DNA of 35,586 nt, taken from NCBI RefSeq assembly GCF_014357575.1, contig NZ_JACONW010000050.1, forward strand, positions 1-35,586, in the 5' to 3' direction. The notes below the pieces were generated by a model that was given only the letters and a program-made list of their open reading frames with translations, did no database searches and was not told where the DNA came from. This DNA is from Pseudomonas folii (GTDB taxonomy: Bacteria; Pseudomonadota; Gammaproteobacteria; Pseudomonadales; Pseudomonadaceae). The position numbers and the translations under genes were made by a program. Positions 1-8,304 of this stretch are shown one piece after another (positions within the stretch are counted from its first letter, which is position 1; each line of letters begins with the position of its first letter).

Positions 1-54
1 TTAAATATCCGGCGGCCCCCCCACCGCACCCACACGAGATCACCGGTACTACCC

Positions 55-207
55 TCAACCCTGCTTCGGGTCCGCCGGCGTACCTGGTCTCGGCTGCTCA
101 CCCTGTTCATTCATCTGCTTGTTCTTCTCGCCAATCTTCCCGGCATTTTCCGGTTTGTGGTCGAGGTCTTCGCGGTTCGATTCCTGATCTTTCGTTTGCT
201 CGGTCAT
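55..207 (-). CDS. Small highly charged hypothetical protein (50 aa)
   Basis: The minus strand has an ATG at 207, a 50-codon frame and a TGA at 55-57. A purine-rich AAGAGA lies about 8 bases upstream of the ATG. The product is strongly hydrophilic, rich in Glu, Lys, Gln, Asn and Pro, with no hydrophobic stretch, so it is probably soluble and perhaps disordered. It begins MTEQTKDQES and ends TPADPKQG. I recall short proteins of this kind being widespread as hypotheticals in Pseudomonas, but know of no function. It is divergent from the DKNYY-like gene. No recognisable domain supports a role, and a chance frame remains possible. Confidence 0.55.
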   Translation of the reverse strand: MTEQTKDQESNREDLDHKPENAGKIGEKNKQMNEQGEQPRPGTPADPKQG

Positions 208-399
208 CACGGCATCTCTTGTTGTCTGTGGGCTGGTTTGTAGTCGTTAGAGATTGGGCAACACAGCACGCGCAAGATTCGCAATATTTTTCGGATTGAT
301 CGCATCCGATCCATTCCCTTGAGCGTTATTATCAGCACCCCGCGGTCGCAGGCGGGGGAAATACATATCGCAACGAATAAGGTAAGTGGGGCAGCAGGG

Positions 400-1788
400 A
401 TGAAGAATTGGAACGCTATCAGGTTCTTATGGGGCGCGGTGATACTGGCCTCGTCCTCTGCTGTGCATGCCTATACGGTGAATGAGTGCACCGAAAACTG
501 GTACCCACTGGCAAAGCCTGGCGAGCGGAGTTATGAGCAGCATCCCGAGAAGAAAGGAATTTGCGTCGAACAGAAAATTACCGTGAAAGGCCGCCAATTG
601 GTTGAGATTGGTGGCAAAGGGTACTTCATGACTGACTCGAAGAGAGAAAGCACGGCGTGCCCGCGCTCTGGTGATGGTGTAGGTATACCCATCCCTGCAT
701 GCATACTCCCATCAAAGATGCAGCGTAATGTGGTGCATGAAGAGCGTGGCTATCATCTGATGACGCCCCATGGCGCCGATTTGCGACGTTTGGGCGAGTC
801 CTGGTATTCAACTGATGGCCGTACGGTGTTTCTCACGCCTACCCCTATTGAAGGTGCGGACCCAGCCACTTTCGAGGCATTTGATACATCGGGCGCCGAC
901 GGGCACGAGGATTGGGCAAAGGATCGCAACCACATTTATCACGGTGACGAGCCGATGCCGGACATGGCGTTGGGGGAGATGCAGTTCGTCGGGCCCTTCG
1001 TGATCAATGCCGGCCGTGTATTCGAAGTTGGCCTGAGCAGCGTGAAGGAGAGACCCGATGTCTTGCCGACGCTGACTATGCTTGTTCCCGAAAACTCACG
1101 CAGGAGCCTGGTCAGCGACGGGCGTCGTCTCTATCTGAGAGGAAAGGCAGTGGACAGCCTAAGTGAGCTCGATGGCTATAATGGCGCTGACATCAAAACC
1201 TTATCTCCAACCTGTCCAATAGCGGGCCATCCTGACCTGCGCTGCAAGGCGAATCATCCTCAGGTTTTCGATAACGGCCCAGAGTCACGCCTCGCCCTTG
1301 CAGGGAGTGATGTGCTGTATTTTCGTGGCGTGAACGATGTGAAGCGCATCTCGAATGTGCCCGACCTGGTGTTCTTCAGGCCGGACAATACGCCGTATGT
1401 TCTTGGGATCAGTGAGCAGCGCTTGTACTACATCAGCGGTCCTGACACCTTACCGGTAGCCGGTCCATCCTTTCGTGGACACCTCAGCGGTCCGATAGCC
1501 GGGGCGCTTGTCGACGAGGAAGGCTTTATTACCTCGTTCCCACAGTCGAATCTGAAGAAGTGCTCTACAAATTCTCGCGTGCCAGCCTGGCCGAAAGCGG
1601 GCGATTCGAGTCGTCTCGGCGCACTGCGTCAACTGGCTGAGACAGAAACACCCGAAGGCTTTGCAGTGGCGCTGGAAAACGACCGCTACCGTTACCTATT
1701 TGTCAGCCGCGAGAAACGAAGCGCTGGCGATACCGTGATAGATCGCAACGATGGCCGGCGCGTGCTTGCTGATTGCCGGCAGGACTAG
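400..1788 (+). CDS. Secreted DKNYY-family-like repeat protein
   Basis: The frame is open from a TTG at 319, but I chose the ATG at 400 because it puts a classical signal peptide at the N-terminus: residues 1-24, ending SSAVHA before YTVNEC. The mature protein of about 438 aa has repeated short modules in which a Gly-Ala-Asp-Pro-x-x-Phe phrase is followed by an Asp-Lys/Arg-Asn-His-x-Tyr phrase. One example is GADPATFEAFD followed by KDRNHIYHGDEP; others are STDGRTVFLTP and SDGRRLYLRGK. This is the pattern of the DKNYY family, whose function is unknown. Several cysteines suggest periplasmic disulfides. It lies 360 bp upstream of the T6SS effector module on the same strand. A role as accessory or immunity factor is only a guess from position. 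Confidence 0.65.
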   Translation: MKNWNAIRFLWGAVILASSSAVHAYTVNECTENWYPLAKPGERSYEQHPEKKGICVEQKITVKGRQLVEIGGKGYFMTDSKRESTACPRSGDGVGIPIPACILPSKMQRNVVHEERGYHLMTPHGADLRRLGESWYSTDGRTVFLTPTPIEGADPATFEAFDTSGADGHEDWAKDRNHIYHGDEPMPDMALGEMQFVGPFVINAGRVFEVGLSSVKERPDVLPTLTMLVPENSRRSLVSDGRRLYLRGKAVDSLSELDGYNGADIKTLSPTCPIAGHPDLRCKANHPQVFDNGPESRLALAGSDVLYFRGVNDVKRISNVPDLVFFRPDNTPYVLGISEQRLYYISGPDTLPVAGPSFRGHLSGPIAGALVDEEGFITSFPQSNLKKCSTNSRVPAWPKAGDSSRLGALRQLAETETPEGFAVALENDRYRYLFVSREKRSAGDTVIDRNDGRRVLADCRQD

Positions 1789-2148
1789 GCGGGATTCTAT
1801 CGAACCTCGCCGTCGCGCAGCAGACACAGGGCCTGTAGGCGCGCACGAGCACCGCGAGGCCGCGATAGCGATTTATCAGAAAGACCGCCATCGCTGGCCT
1901 CGTAACCTCGGTGAGCTCCTACAGAAAAGCATTTCAAATCAGATTGCTATTTTTTTGATAGGCGCTTGCCGAGTGTACGAGAGCCAGCGATGACGGCTCC
2001 TTACCAAAGGAATCCAGATTCACCTGCCTATCAAGACAGAGCCTTCGTTCGCATCTGAAATATCCCACAACACCTCTCGCATATCCCCGACTGACTCCCG
2101 GTCCGTTAAACGGCAAAGTCCTGCGCTTTCTTTGGCCAAGGGTTTGCC
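1789..2148 (+). other. 360-bp gap without a convincing gene
   Basis: This gap separates the DKNYY-like gene from the DUF4123 gene. The first 100 bp are GC-rich with GCGAGG/CCTCGC inverted words (about 1805-1925). The rest is AT-richer and presumably holds the promoter of the effector module. A short frame through the gap (1751-1993) overlaps the upstream gene and has no family signature. I see no clear terminator hairpin with a T run. Confidence 0.5.
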
Positions 2149-3027
2149 ATGCACGGTCAATCAGTGACGTCCGCCATTACGCTGCCGGATGACTTCACTT
2201 GGGATAAGCCTGTCGGCCTCCTTCTGGATGCCATTCAGGTCGAAAACCTCCTTCGCAGTCTGTATGAGTGGTCCCCGGCCCCGGAAGCTCATGTGCTCTA
2301 CAACGGTACTCGATGGGCTTGTATCAGTCAGCTTTCCCCTTGTCTCGTTCGCATACGCGATGATCAGAACCCGATACTTCAGCAGTTTCTGGCCAACACG
2401 GCCGGTAGCTGGGGATACCTGCTTGTCAGTGATGGTTCGTGGGACGACCTGTTAGCGCACATGCGCTGGTTGACCAGTATTCGTCCTGCAGAGCATGACG
2501 ATATGTATTTGCGTATTTCCTCTCCTGATGTGGCGCATGCGATTTTTGCCCCGGAACACCATCCGGACGCGAAGCTTTTCGGACCCTGTCAAACGGTATT
2601 GGTTACTCAGCACCCCTTACCAGGATGGCGGCAATACCCGCGCCCGGGAGAAAGACCGTCATTACGGCCTGTTGAGTCGTTCATACCCAACGACGAGCAA
2701 TGGGCTGCCCTCCAGACGGTTGCCTATCGAATGTCTGTCAATCAGCTCTATTCGCATATGAGCCGCTTCTTCCCGGATTACCTGTCTGACTTACCTCCAG
2801 AACGACGCCTTGAGCGTATTCACCAGCTTGTTGAATCAGCCATTGAACGCGGCTTTCGCACCCGACGAGAAATATGGCTGTACGCAAACGTTTTCGGTTT
2901 TTTGGGCGATGAAGGGCTTCAATCCCATCCGGATATCGTGGAGCTGCTGAACAGAAAATCTGACCTGACACCCCATCAGCGTGTCGATCGAGCAGCCACC
3001 CTGGCGGCGCAGCGGAGTACCCAATGA
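2149..3027 (+). CDS. DUF4123-domain T6SS effector chaperone/adaptor
   Basis: This 292-aa protein has the layout of DUF4123 adaptors (Tap/TEC type), which load a cognate effector onto the VgrG spike of the type VI secretion system. An N-terminal region (about 25-150) includes LLLDAIQVENLLRSLYEW, an ACISQLSPCLVRI strand, a GYLLVSDGSWDDLLAHMRWL helix and the DDMYLRISSPDV phrase. The last corresponds to the family's conserved FRFYDPRV stretch. The C-terminal 110 residues are helical, as is usual. ATG 2149 follows a CCAAGGG Shine-Dalgarno-like stretch. Its TGA overlaps the ATG of the effector gene by four bases (ATGA), implying translational coupling and a dedicated chaperone-cargo pair. It should act in the cytoplasm. 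No vgrG is adjacent. Confidence 0.85.
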   Translation: MHGQSVTSAITLPDDFTWDKPVGLLLDAIQVENLLRSLYEWSPAPEAHVLYNGTRWACISQLSPCLVRIRDDQNPILQQFLANTAGSWGYLLVSDGSWDDLLAHMRWLTSIRPAEHDDMYLRISSPDVAHAIFAPEHHPDAKLFGPCQTVLVTQHPLPGWRQYPRPGERPSLRPVESFIPNDEQWAALQTVAYRMSVNQLYSHMSRFFPDYLSDLPPERRLERIHQLVESAIERGFRTRREIWLYANVFGFLGDEGLQSHPDIVELLNRKSDLTPHQRVDRAATLAAQRSTQ

Positions 3028-6000
3028 CTGACCTCCAGACCCCTCGCGGTCATCTGGCAAACCTGACGGCCAACGCGCAACACGTCGATGAACTTGACGC
3101 AGGTGGCATGTGCCCATTGATGAAGCGCACCCTCCAGTTTTTGCCCCTTCGGTACGGCCTTGTGGAAAACCTGCAGCCACCCCGAAGCTTTTCTATACCG
3201 CACCACTTGCAAAGCCGAAGAACCGGTATCCGCCTGCTACGCGACGGCTACTTGTACATCGTCGATGACGCCAGCGGCTACCTGCATGAGTACCGAATAG
3301 AACAAGGCTCGTTAAGCAAACTTCTATGGAAAGGAGCAGAGGTCAGCGCTGATACCCGAACTCACTCGATCGGCGAACCCGAGTTGGTATTCCCTCGGAA
3401 TAGCACGCTGTTTGTAGCGTATTCAGAGTTTCAGTGGACGGCATATAAGTGCTCTCAGGTCATCGGACAATTGCCTGAGCGTGAACACTTCATGCAGCGC
3501 GTCAGCCTTGAACAGGTGCAATGCGCAGATGCGGGAAAACATCTGCTGGATGAAAAGCAGGCACGTCAATGGCTCGCCGAAACCGTTGAAACCCTGCCCA
3601 ATCAAGACTTGCCTGATGGCGCAAACCCGGAGGAGAGCATTCCTTACAGTTGGGAGCATGAGGCATTGTTTCGCCGCACCTGGATTGAAGAACTGACAAG
3701 CCAGGTCAATGCGGCACACAAACATGATTTTCTGTTTCTGGTGGTTCGCGATGATATCGGCATCATGCTCGATCTGGCGGCGGCGCAACTCAAATTGGCT
3801 GACTGGATCGGCCAGTGGAGCGAGGATGAAGATACGCAACATCAATACCTGACGGGCGCTTACATCCAGGCCATGTATGAGGTGAATCAGAAGCGTCTGG
3901 AGAAGCTGGGCAGTGCGGACCCGCGCTACGAAGCACTCATCGACGACACCAATGACGCCGAGCGAGAAAAGCTCTACGAATACCTGCGTGTGAAGCGCGA
4001 CTATCGCGGTCCGGCAATCTTCGGTGACGAGCAAAGCTGGCGCAATCAGGCGCAAAGCAATCCGTTGGCCAAGGCCACGGTTGAACTCCGTGACAGTCTC
4101 GGGCAGCTACGTTGGGAAACCCATCAACCTGCAATCACCGAACTGGAAATGGATACGTGGCATGCGCTGGGTGGCAAGGAAATCGGCGAGCGGGGTATCG
4201 ATCAACTGGTGCATCGTGATGCGATGCAAGGCTTCATGCTCAAGCAGCAGACATTACTGAGTCATTGGCACGGCCAGCTCAAGCGAGTCCGTGCCGACCG
4301 CCTCAAGATGATTGTCGAAGGTCACTTCCATCGCGCCGCGTGGTATTACGATTTCCGCCAGAGCGAGCAGATTCAGCATCGGTTGGAGCGAGAGTTCAAC
4401 TGCGTGGCGGCGATATGTGACGATGAGGCGTCCGTTCGGCAACTGCACGACTATCTGGAGAAAAACCCGCTGGTCCAGATCCCCGGCCTCGACACCTTGA
4501 ATCTTGCAGACCAGACCGACGTGCAGAAAAAGCTCGCCGAGTTGAGTAACTTCAGCATCAAGCTTAGCGACGCTCCAGCGGTGGTTCGCGACATGGATTT
4601 GCTGGCCAATCAGTTCAACAGCCTGATGCGTCAGCGGTTGCCAAACTTCGACAATCTGAATACTCAATTTACGGGTTTGAGGAGTTTGTTGAGTAATGCC
4701 TATGATCCAGCCTCACAGATGCAACAGGCTCATGAGCTTGATCTTATCAAGCAGCAGTTTCGCAAAAGCCAGCCAATAGACCCTAACAGCTTTATCCGCA
4801 ATATCGGTACTGCGGCGCGACTTCGCCTAATCAGCGCGTACGCTACCAGCGGACTGCAGTTGCGTATTGCCTCGGATGTTGAGTACGCACAATTCAATAG
4901 TGACCGCAAGGCAGCCTTGGTGCTGCGTGATGAGCTTAAAGAACTTTATAAAGAACGTCGCGAAATGCTCAAGTACAAAACTAGTGACGCAGATCCGTTG
5001 GGCTCTCGCTTGCGGATTAATGAACATATTGGCGTTCTCAAGTATCAACTGGCTCCTATTGAGGAACGCCTGAGTCTGGCACTGACCCCCGGTGGAGGTG
5101 CAGGGAAGTTCGGGCTGGCGCTCGGCAATATGGACGCCCAACTTTTGGAGGAGATGCAGCGTACTGTCAGCGACTATCGAAGGACTGGGACCTTTAAGGA
5201 GCCGATACGTGGGTTGTTGATGTCGAGGGGGGATCAGATTGCCGCAGTGCTGTTTTTGATTCAGGTGGTTAAGTTTATTGAGGTTTCTTCAAAGCTTTCA
5301 TCGAAGGAAGAATTTGGGTGGAGAGACGTAATTGATTTGGTAGACGCAGGAATTACCATGTCATCTGCTGGTTTTGCAGCCATTCAAGGTATATCGATTA
5401 ACGTGCTGCAAGCCCATATTAACCAGAGGTATAGTGCGAGCGGCAAGCTCGATACCTTGAGTCGCTTGGGTAAGTGGTCTGCATTCACCGGTTTGGGCGC
5501 TTTTGGTTTCGGGGTGGCTGCGGCATCTGCCGATTTCGGTAAGCATACTAAACAATGGTCAAACGCATTAGCAGAAGGTGACGGCAAAAAACTTGCTGCG
5601 ACCTCGTTGCAAATGAGTGGCGACATAGTATTGGTTGGGACGAATGGGTGGGCGCTTAAACACACCGCCTCTATAACCCGAAGAATCATGCGTGAGCCTG
5701 CGAAGTTGCGTGCGCTGTCTTGGGCGCAGCACAGTTCTTCGCTGGTCGGCATTGCAGCCAGAGCAAATTTGATCGGTATCGCTGCCACCGGCCTTCAGCT
5801 TTCCGGGGAGGCGTTGTACAACTACTTCAATATCGACTCACTGAAAAAGTGGGTTAGAGGCAGTATCTGGGGGCGGGAGAATCTTGGCCTGAGTCTCGAT
5901 GAAAGCTGGGGGAAACTGGCCGGGATCGTTCAGCAGCCCTTATGCGAATTGGTGCGTACCCGGCACAGTGTCGAGTTGCGGCTGACCTTTCCGGGTATCC

Positions 6001-6428
6001 GCAGTGCGGACCTGGAGCGTCGCAAAGTGTGGATCGAAGCTCATCAGCGCCAGAAGGATCCGGGCATTTCACGGGGACTGCAAAATCCTGTTTATTGGTC
6101 GAAATGCACCGAGGTACTGGTCAGCCAGTTTAGGCGTGTTGATCGTCCTGATGCGGCGCTGGTTTTGTGTCTGGATCTGCGCCCCTTGATGACGGACTAT
6201 TTCGGGCTGGCCCTGGCGGTCAGCTACGAACTTGAAGAGCACCGCGGGATCAGCCATCGCTCTACCTTTTACGTTGTGGATCTGCACCGCAAGCTGATCG
6301 AGGATCGTTGGCAGGAGCGAATCGGCACTTTTGCCTATAAAGGAGAAACAGAAGAGTCGAGGCAACTTAAGCCCTCAGAGCCCTGGCTGCTTAGGGATAT
6401 TGATCTGGTAAAGCCTAATGCTAGGTAA
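3024..6428 (+). CDS. VasX-like T6SS effector, putative pore-forming toxin
   Basis: This 1134-aa protein sits directly behind a DUF4123 chaperone. Residues about 28-190 fit the VasX N-terminal region: a CPLMKRT start, PLRYGLVE, then LLRDGYLYIVDDASGYLHEY (about 71-90). In this family that part binds the delivery apparatus. A long helical, charged middle (about 200-730) follows. Hydrophobic, Ala/Gly-rich segments come at about 739-755, 768-795, 818-838, 860-878 and 904-934, resembling the colicin-like membrane-inserting part of VasX. A polar C-terminal domain of about 190 aa ends the protein. The likely role is permeabilising the inner membrane of competitor cells. The gene overlaps the chaperone by 4 bases and the downstream DUF6708-like gene by 11. 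The pore activity is inferred from layout, not from a catalytic motif. Confidence 0.8.
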   Translation: MTDLQTPRGHLANLTANAQHVDELDAGGMCPLMKRTLQFLPLRYGLVENLQPPRSFSIPHHLQSRRTGIRLLRDGYLYIVDDASGYLHEYRIEQGSLSKLLWKGAEVSADTRTHSIGEPELVFPRNSTLFVAYSEFQWTAYKCSQVIGQLPEREHFMQRVSLEQVQCADAGKHLLDEKQARQWLAETVETLPNQDLPDGANPEESIPYSWEHEALFRRTWIEELTSQVNAAHKHDFLFLVVRDDIGIMLDLAAAQLKLADWIGQWSEDEDTQHQYLTGAYIQAMYEVNQKRLEKLGSADPRYEALIDDTNDAEREKLYEYLRVKRDYRGPAIFGDEQSWRNQAQSNPLAKATVELRDSLGQLRWETHQPAITELEMDTWHALGGKEIGERGIDQLVHRDAMQGFMLKQQTLLSHWHGQLKRVRADRLKMIVEGHFHRAAWYYDFRQSEQIQHRLEREFNCVAAICDDEASVRQLHDYLEKNPLVQIPGLDTLNLADQTDVQKKLAELSNFSIKLSDAPAVVRDMDLLANQFNSLMRQRLPNFDNLNTQFTGLRSLLSNAYDPASQMQQAHELDLIKQQFRKSQPIDPNSFIRNIGTAARLRLISAYATSGLQLRIASDVEYAQFNSDRKAALVLRDELKELYKERREMLKYKTSDADPLGSRLRINEHIGVLKYQLAPIEERLSLALTPGGGAGKFGLALGNMDAQLLEEMQRTVSDYRRTGTFKEPIRGLLMSRGDQIAAVLFLIQVVKFIEVSSKLSSKEEFGWRDVIDLVDAGITMSSAGFAAIQGISINVLQAHINQRYSASGKLDTLSRLGKWSAFTGLGAFGFGVAAASADFGKHTKQWSNALAEGDGKKLAATSLQMSGDIVLVGTNGWALKHTASITRRIMREPAKLRALSWAQHSSSLVGIAARANLIGIAATGLQLSGEALYNYFNIDSLKKWVRGSIWGRENLGLSLDESWGKLAGIVQQPLCELVRTRHSVELRLTFPGIRSADLERRKVWIEAHQRQKDPGISRGLQNPVYWSKCTEVLVSQFRRVDRPDAALVLCLDLRPLMTDYFGLALAVSYELEEHRGISHRSTFYVVDLHRKLIEDRWQERIGTFAYKGETEESRQLKPSEPWLLRDIDLVKPNAR

Positions 6429-7608
6429 ACTGTTTAAACGCAAAGCCGACCACCCACCGCCATCGGCTCATGATTTAGATACCTTGCGACCCAAAGTCGG
6501 TGAAGTTCGCAAGACGGCTTTCGAGGAAACCCTGTATCTGGCTCCCTTACCGGTTTATACCGGCCAGTTGCCGGTGAGTATTCATGATTTCTCGGAAGTG
6601 AACGATGTATACCTTCAAGTAGGTGGAGATAATAGAGGCATGGTGTGGCAGGCAAAGTTACTTGCTTGGGTTATTTGGATTGCAATCATTATTCTGGTTG
6701 GAATGCCTGTCTGGATTGCGACGTTTGTTTATTTTTTTGGGGTGGAGAGCGCCAGTAACACGTTTTCCAGAATTTTAATTTTAGGGCTTAAAGTTGTTTG
6801 GACCTATTATCTGCCGGGGGTATGTCTAATGGTGGGGATTTTTGTCCATACGATAATTTCCCAAACCCGCGAACAAGCAAGACAGTACCCATTACGCTTC
6901 AATCGTCAGCGTCGAGAAGTCTGCTATATCAGCAGTGATACGCAAGAAATCCTGATAGTGCCTTGGGAGAAGGTAACGGCCTGGGTGTCGCAAGGGGAGA
7001 TGGTTAGCCAATACGGGTCCACGGTCTTCTTTACCTTTGGCCTTGCGCTGGAAAATGAAAAGACGGAAATGGTACAGCCTTTGTTGCTTGGCAAACCCAG
7101 CCAGGCCCACGCCATAGGGACCTGGGAAGCCATTCGGCAATATATGGAACATGGCGTGCCCGAGGACGAATACGATGTGTGGCAACGTCTTTCCCATGGC
7201 CGCGCCTATACGGAATATGAGCTTCGTCCTTATGAGGGCCTGCACACCTGGGAAGTCGAAAAACTCTTGAAAGAGGAAGAAGGGGGTCTGCACTGCAGCT
7301 TCAGCGATGAGCGCCGTGCTGAGATTGGTTTCTCCCCACGTACCCGCTGGCCCCTACGCCGTTGGTACATCTGGCGTGTACTCAGCTTCTGGAAAATGCC
7401 CTATATGATCGCCGAATGGGGTCATAGAGCAGGCACTCCGGATATCCCGGAAAAAGTCCGCGAGTGGTCAGCGCCTATTCCTCCAGACCAATGGGCCAAA
7501 CCCAGCCCGGAACTGCAACGCGCGACAAAAGTGGTTGAGCAGGCCATGAACAGGAAAAAGAACAAGCTGGACTTCCGTTCTGCCTGCCAATTGATAGAGG
7601 ACAGGTAA
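6418..7608 (+). CDS. DUF6708-like membrane protein, likely immunity/accessory protein of the VasX-like effector
   Basis: This 396-aa protein starts at ATG 6418, inside the last codons of the effector gene (11-base overlap), so the two are probably translationally coupled. It has a polar N-terminus of about 75 residues and two strong transmembrane segments (about 81-108 and 118-147). A long soluble part rich in Trp, Tyr and charged residues follows, for example PLRFNRQRREVCYIS and the ILIVPWEKVTAWVSQG strand. I recall DUF6708 proteins following DUF4123/VasX-type effector genes in Pseudomonas and Burkholderia. An inner-membrane location facing a pore-forming effector fits an immunity role, like TsiV2 for VasX, but this is inference. 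The base composition around 6590-6900 is AT-rich, partly because of the TM codons. Confidence 0.7.
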   Translation: MLGKLFKRKADHPPPSAHDLDTLRPKVGEVRKTAFEETLYLAPLPVYTGQLPVSIHDFSEVNDVYLQVGGDNRGMVWQAKLLAWVIWIAIIILVGMPVWIATFVYFFGVESASNTFSRILILGLKVVWTYYLPGVCLMVGIFVHTIISQTREQARQYPLRFNRQRREVCYISSDTQEILIVPWEKVTAWVSQGEMVSQYGSTVFFTFGLALENEKTEMVQPLLLGKPSQAHAIGTWEAIRQYMEHGVPEDEYDVWQRLSHGRAYTEYELRPYEGLHTWEVEKLLKEEEGGLHCSFSDERRAEIGFSPRTRWPLRRWYIWRVLSFWKMPYMIAEWGHRAGTPDIPEKVREWSAPIPPDQWAKPSPELQRATKVVEQAMNRKKNKLDFRSACQLIEDR

Positions 7609-7626
7609 ACAGGCATTTACTGGCAA

Positions 7627-8304
7627 TCAAACCCGATCCGTCATCGCCGCCAATGCCACCGAAGTCGCCGCCGTACGCGTCTCGACGCCCAGCTTTATGT
7701 AGATATGTTCCAGATGCTTGTTCACCGTGCGCGGGCTGAGTTGCAGGATGTCGCCGATGTCTTTGTTAGTCTTACCGCAGGATACCCAGCGCAGTACTTC
7801 GATTTCTCGTTCGGTGAGCTGGAAGCGGCTGGAGAGTTTGCCGTAGGTGGGTTTGTCGTCGAAGCCCAGGCTGGCGGATTGTGAGGCGTTGCGGGCAGAT
7901 TGCAGGATGCGTGCGGTGCGCAGATGGGAGGCGACCCGGGCCAGGACTTCGTCGCAGACGATGGGTTTGGTCACGTAGTCGATGGCTCCGGCTTCGAAGC
8001 CTTTGACGACGTGTTCGCTGTCGGTGAGGGCGGTCATGAACAGGATCGGAATGTTGGCGCTTTCCGGCTGCGCCTTGATCCGGCGACAGGTTTCGAAGCC
8101 GTCCAGGCCGGGCATCATGGCGTCGAGCAGGATCAGGTCCGGGCGTCGGCGTTGAATGCGGTTCAGGGCGCTGCTGCCGTCCAGGGCCACCAGCACCATG
8201 TAACCGGCCTCATCCAGCGCGTCGGAGAGCAGCGCGAGATTATCCGGGGTGTCGTCGACGATCAGGATCACGCCGTTGTCAGCAGGTTGTATCGGGGCGT
8301 TCAT
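7627..8304 (-). CDS. LuxR/FixJ-family response regulator
   Basis: This 225-aa protein has a receiver domain (about 12-130) with acidic residues VDD near 17-18, the phospho-acceptor Asp61 in DLILLDAMMPGLDG, a Thr in PILFMTAL and a Lys in VTKPI. A LuxR-type helix-turn-helix (about 160-215) contains LTEREIEVLRWVSCGKTNKD and LSPRTVNKHLEHIY. Its ATG at 8304 lies inside the 3' end of the hybrid kinase gene (26-bp overlap) and follows a good GGAGG. The two are thus an operon and a likely signalling pair, presumably acting on the divergent amide transport genes. It converges with the DUF6708-like gene, with only 18 bp between. Confidence 0.93.
   Translation of the reverse strand: MNAPIQPADNGVILIVDDTPDNLALLSDALDEAGYMVLVALDGSSALNRIQRRRPDLILLDAMMPGLDGFETCRRIKAQPESANIPILFMTALTDSEHVVKGFEAGAIDYVTKPIVCDEVLARVASHLRTARILQSARNASQSASLGFDDKPTYGKLSSRFQLTEREIEVLRWVSCGKTNKDIGDILQLSPRTVNKHLEHIYIKLGVETRTAATSVALAAMTDRV

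Noticed and set aside
1751..1993. 80-aa frame in the gap after the DKNYY-like gene
   Set aside because: It overlaps the end of that gene, has no recognisable family and no clear ribosome site.
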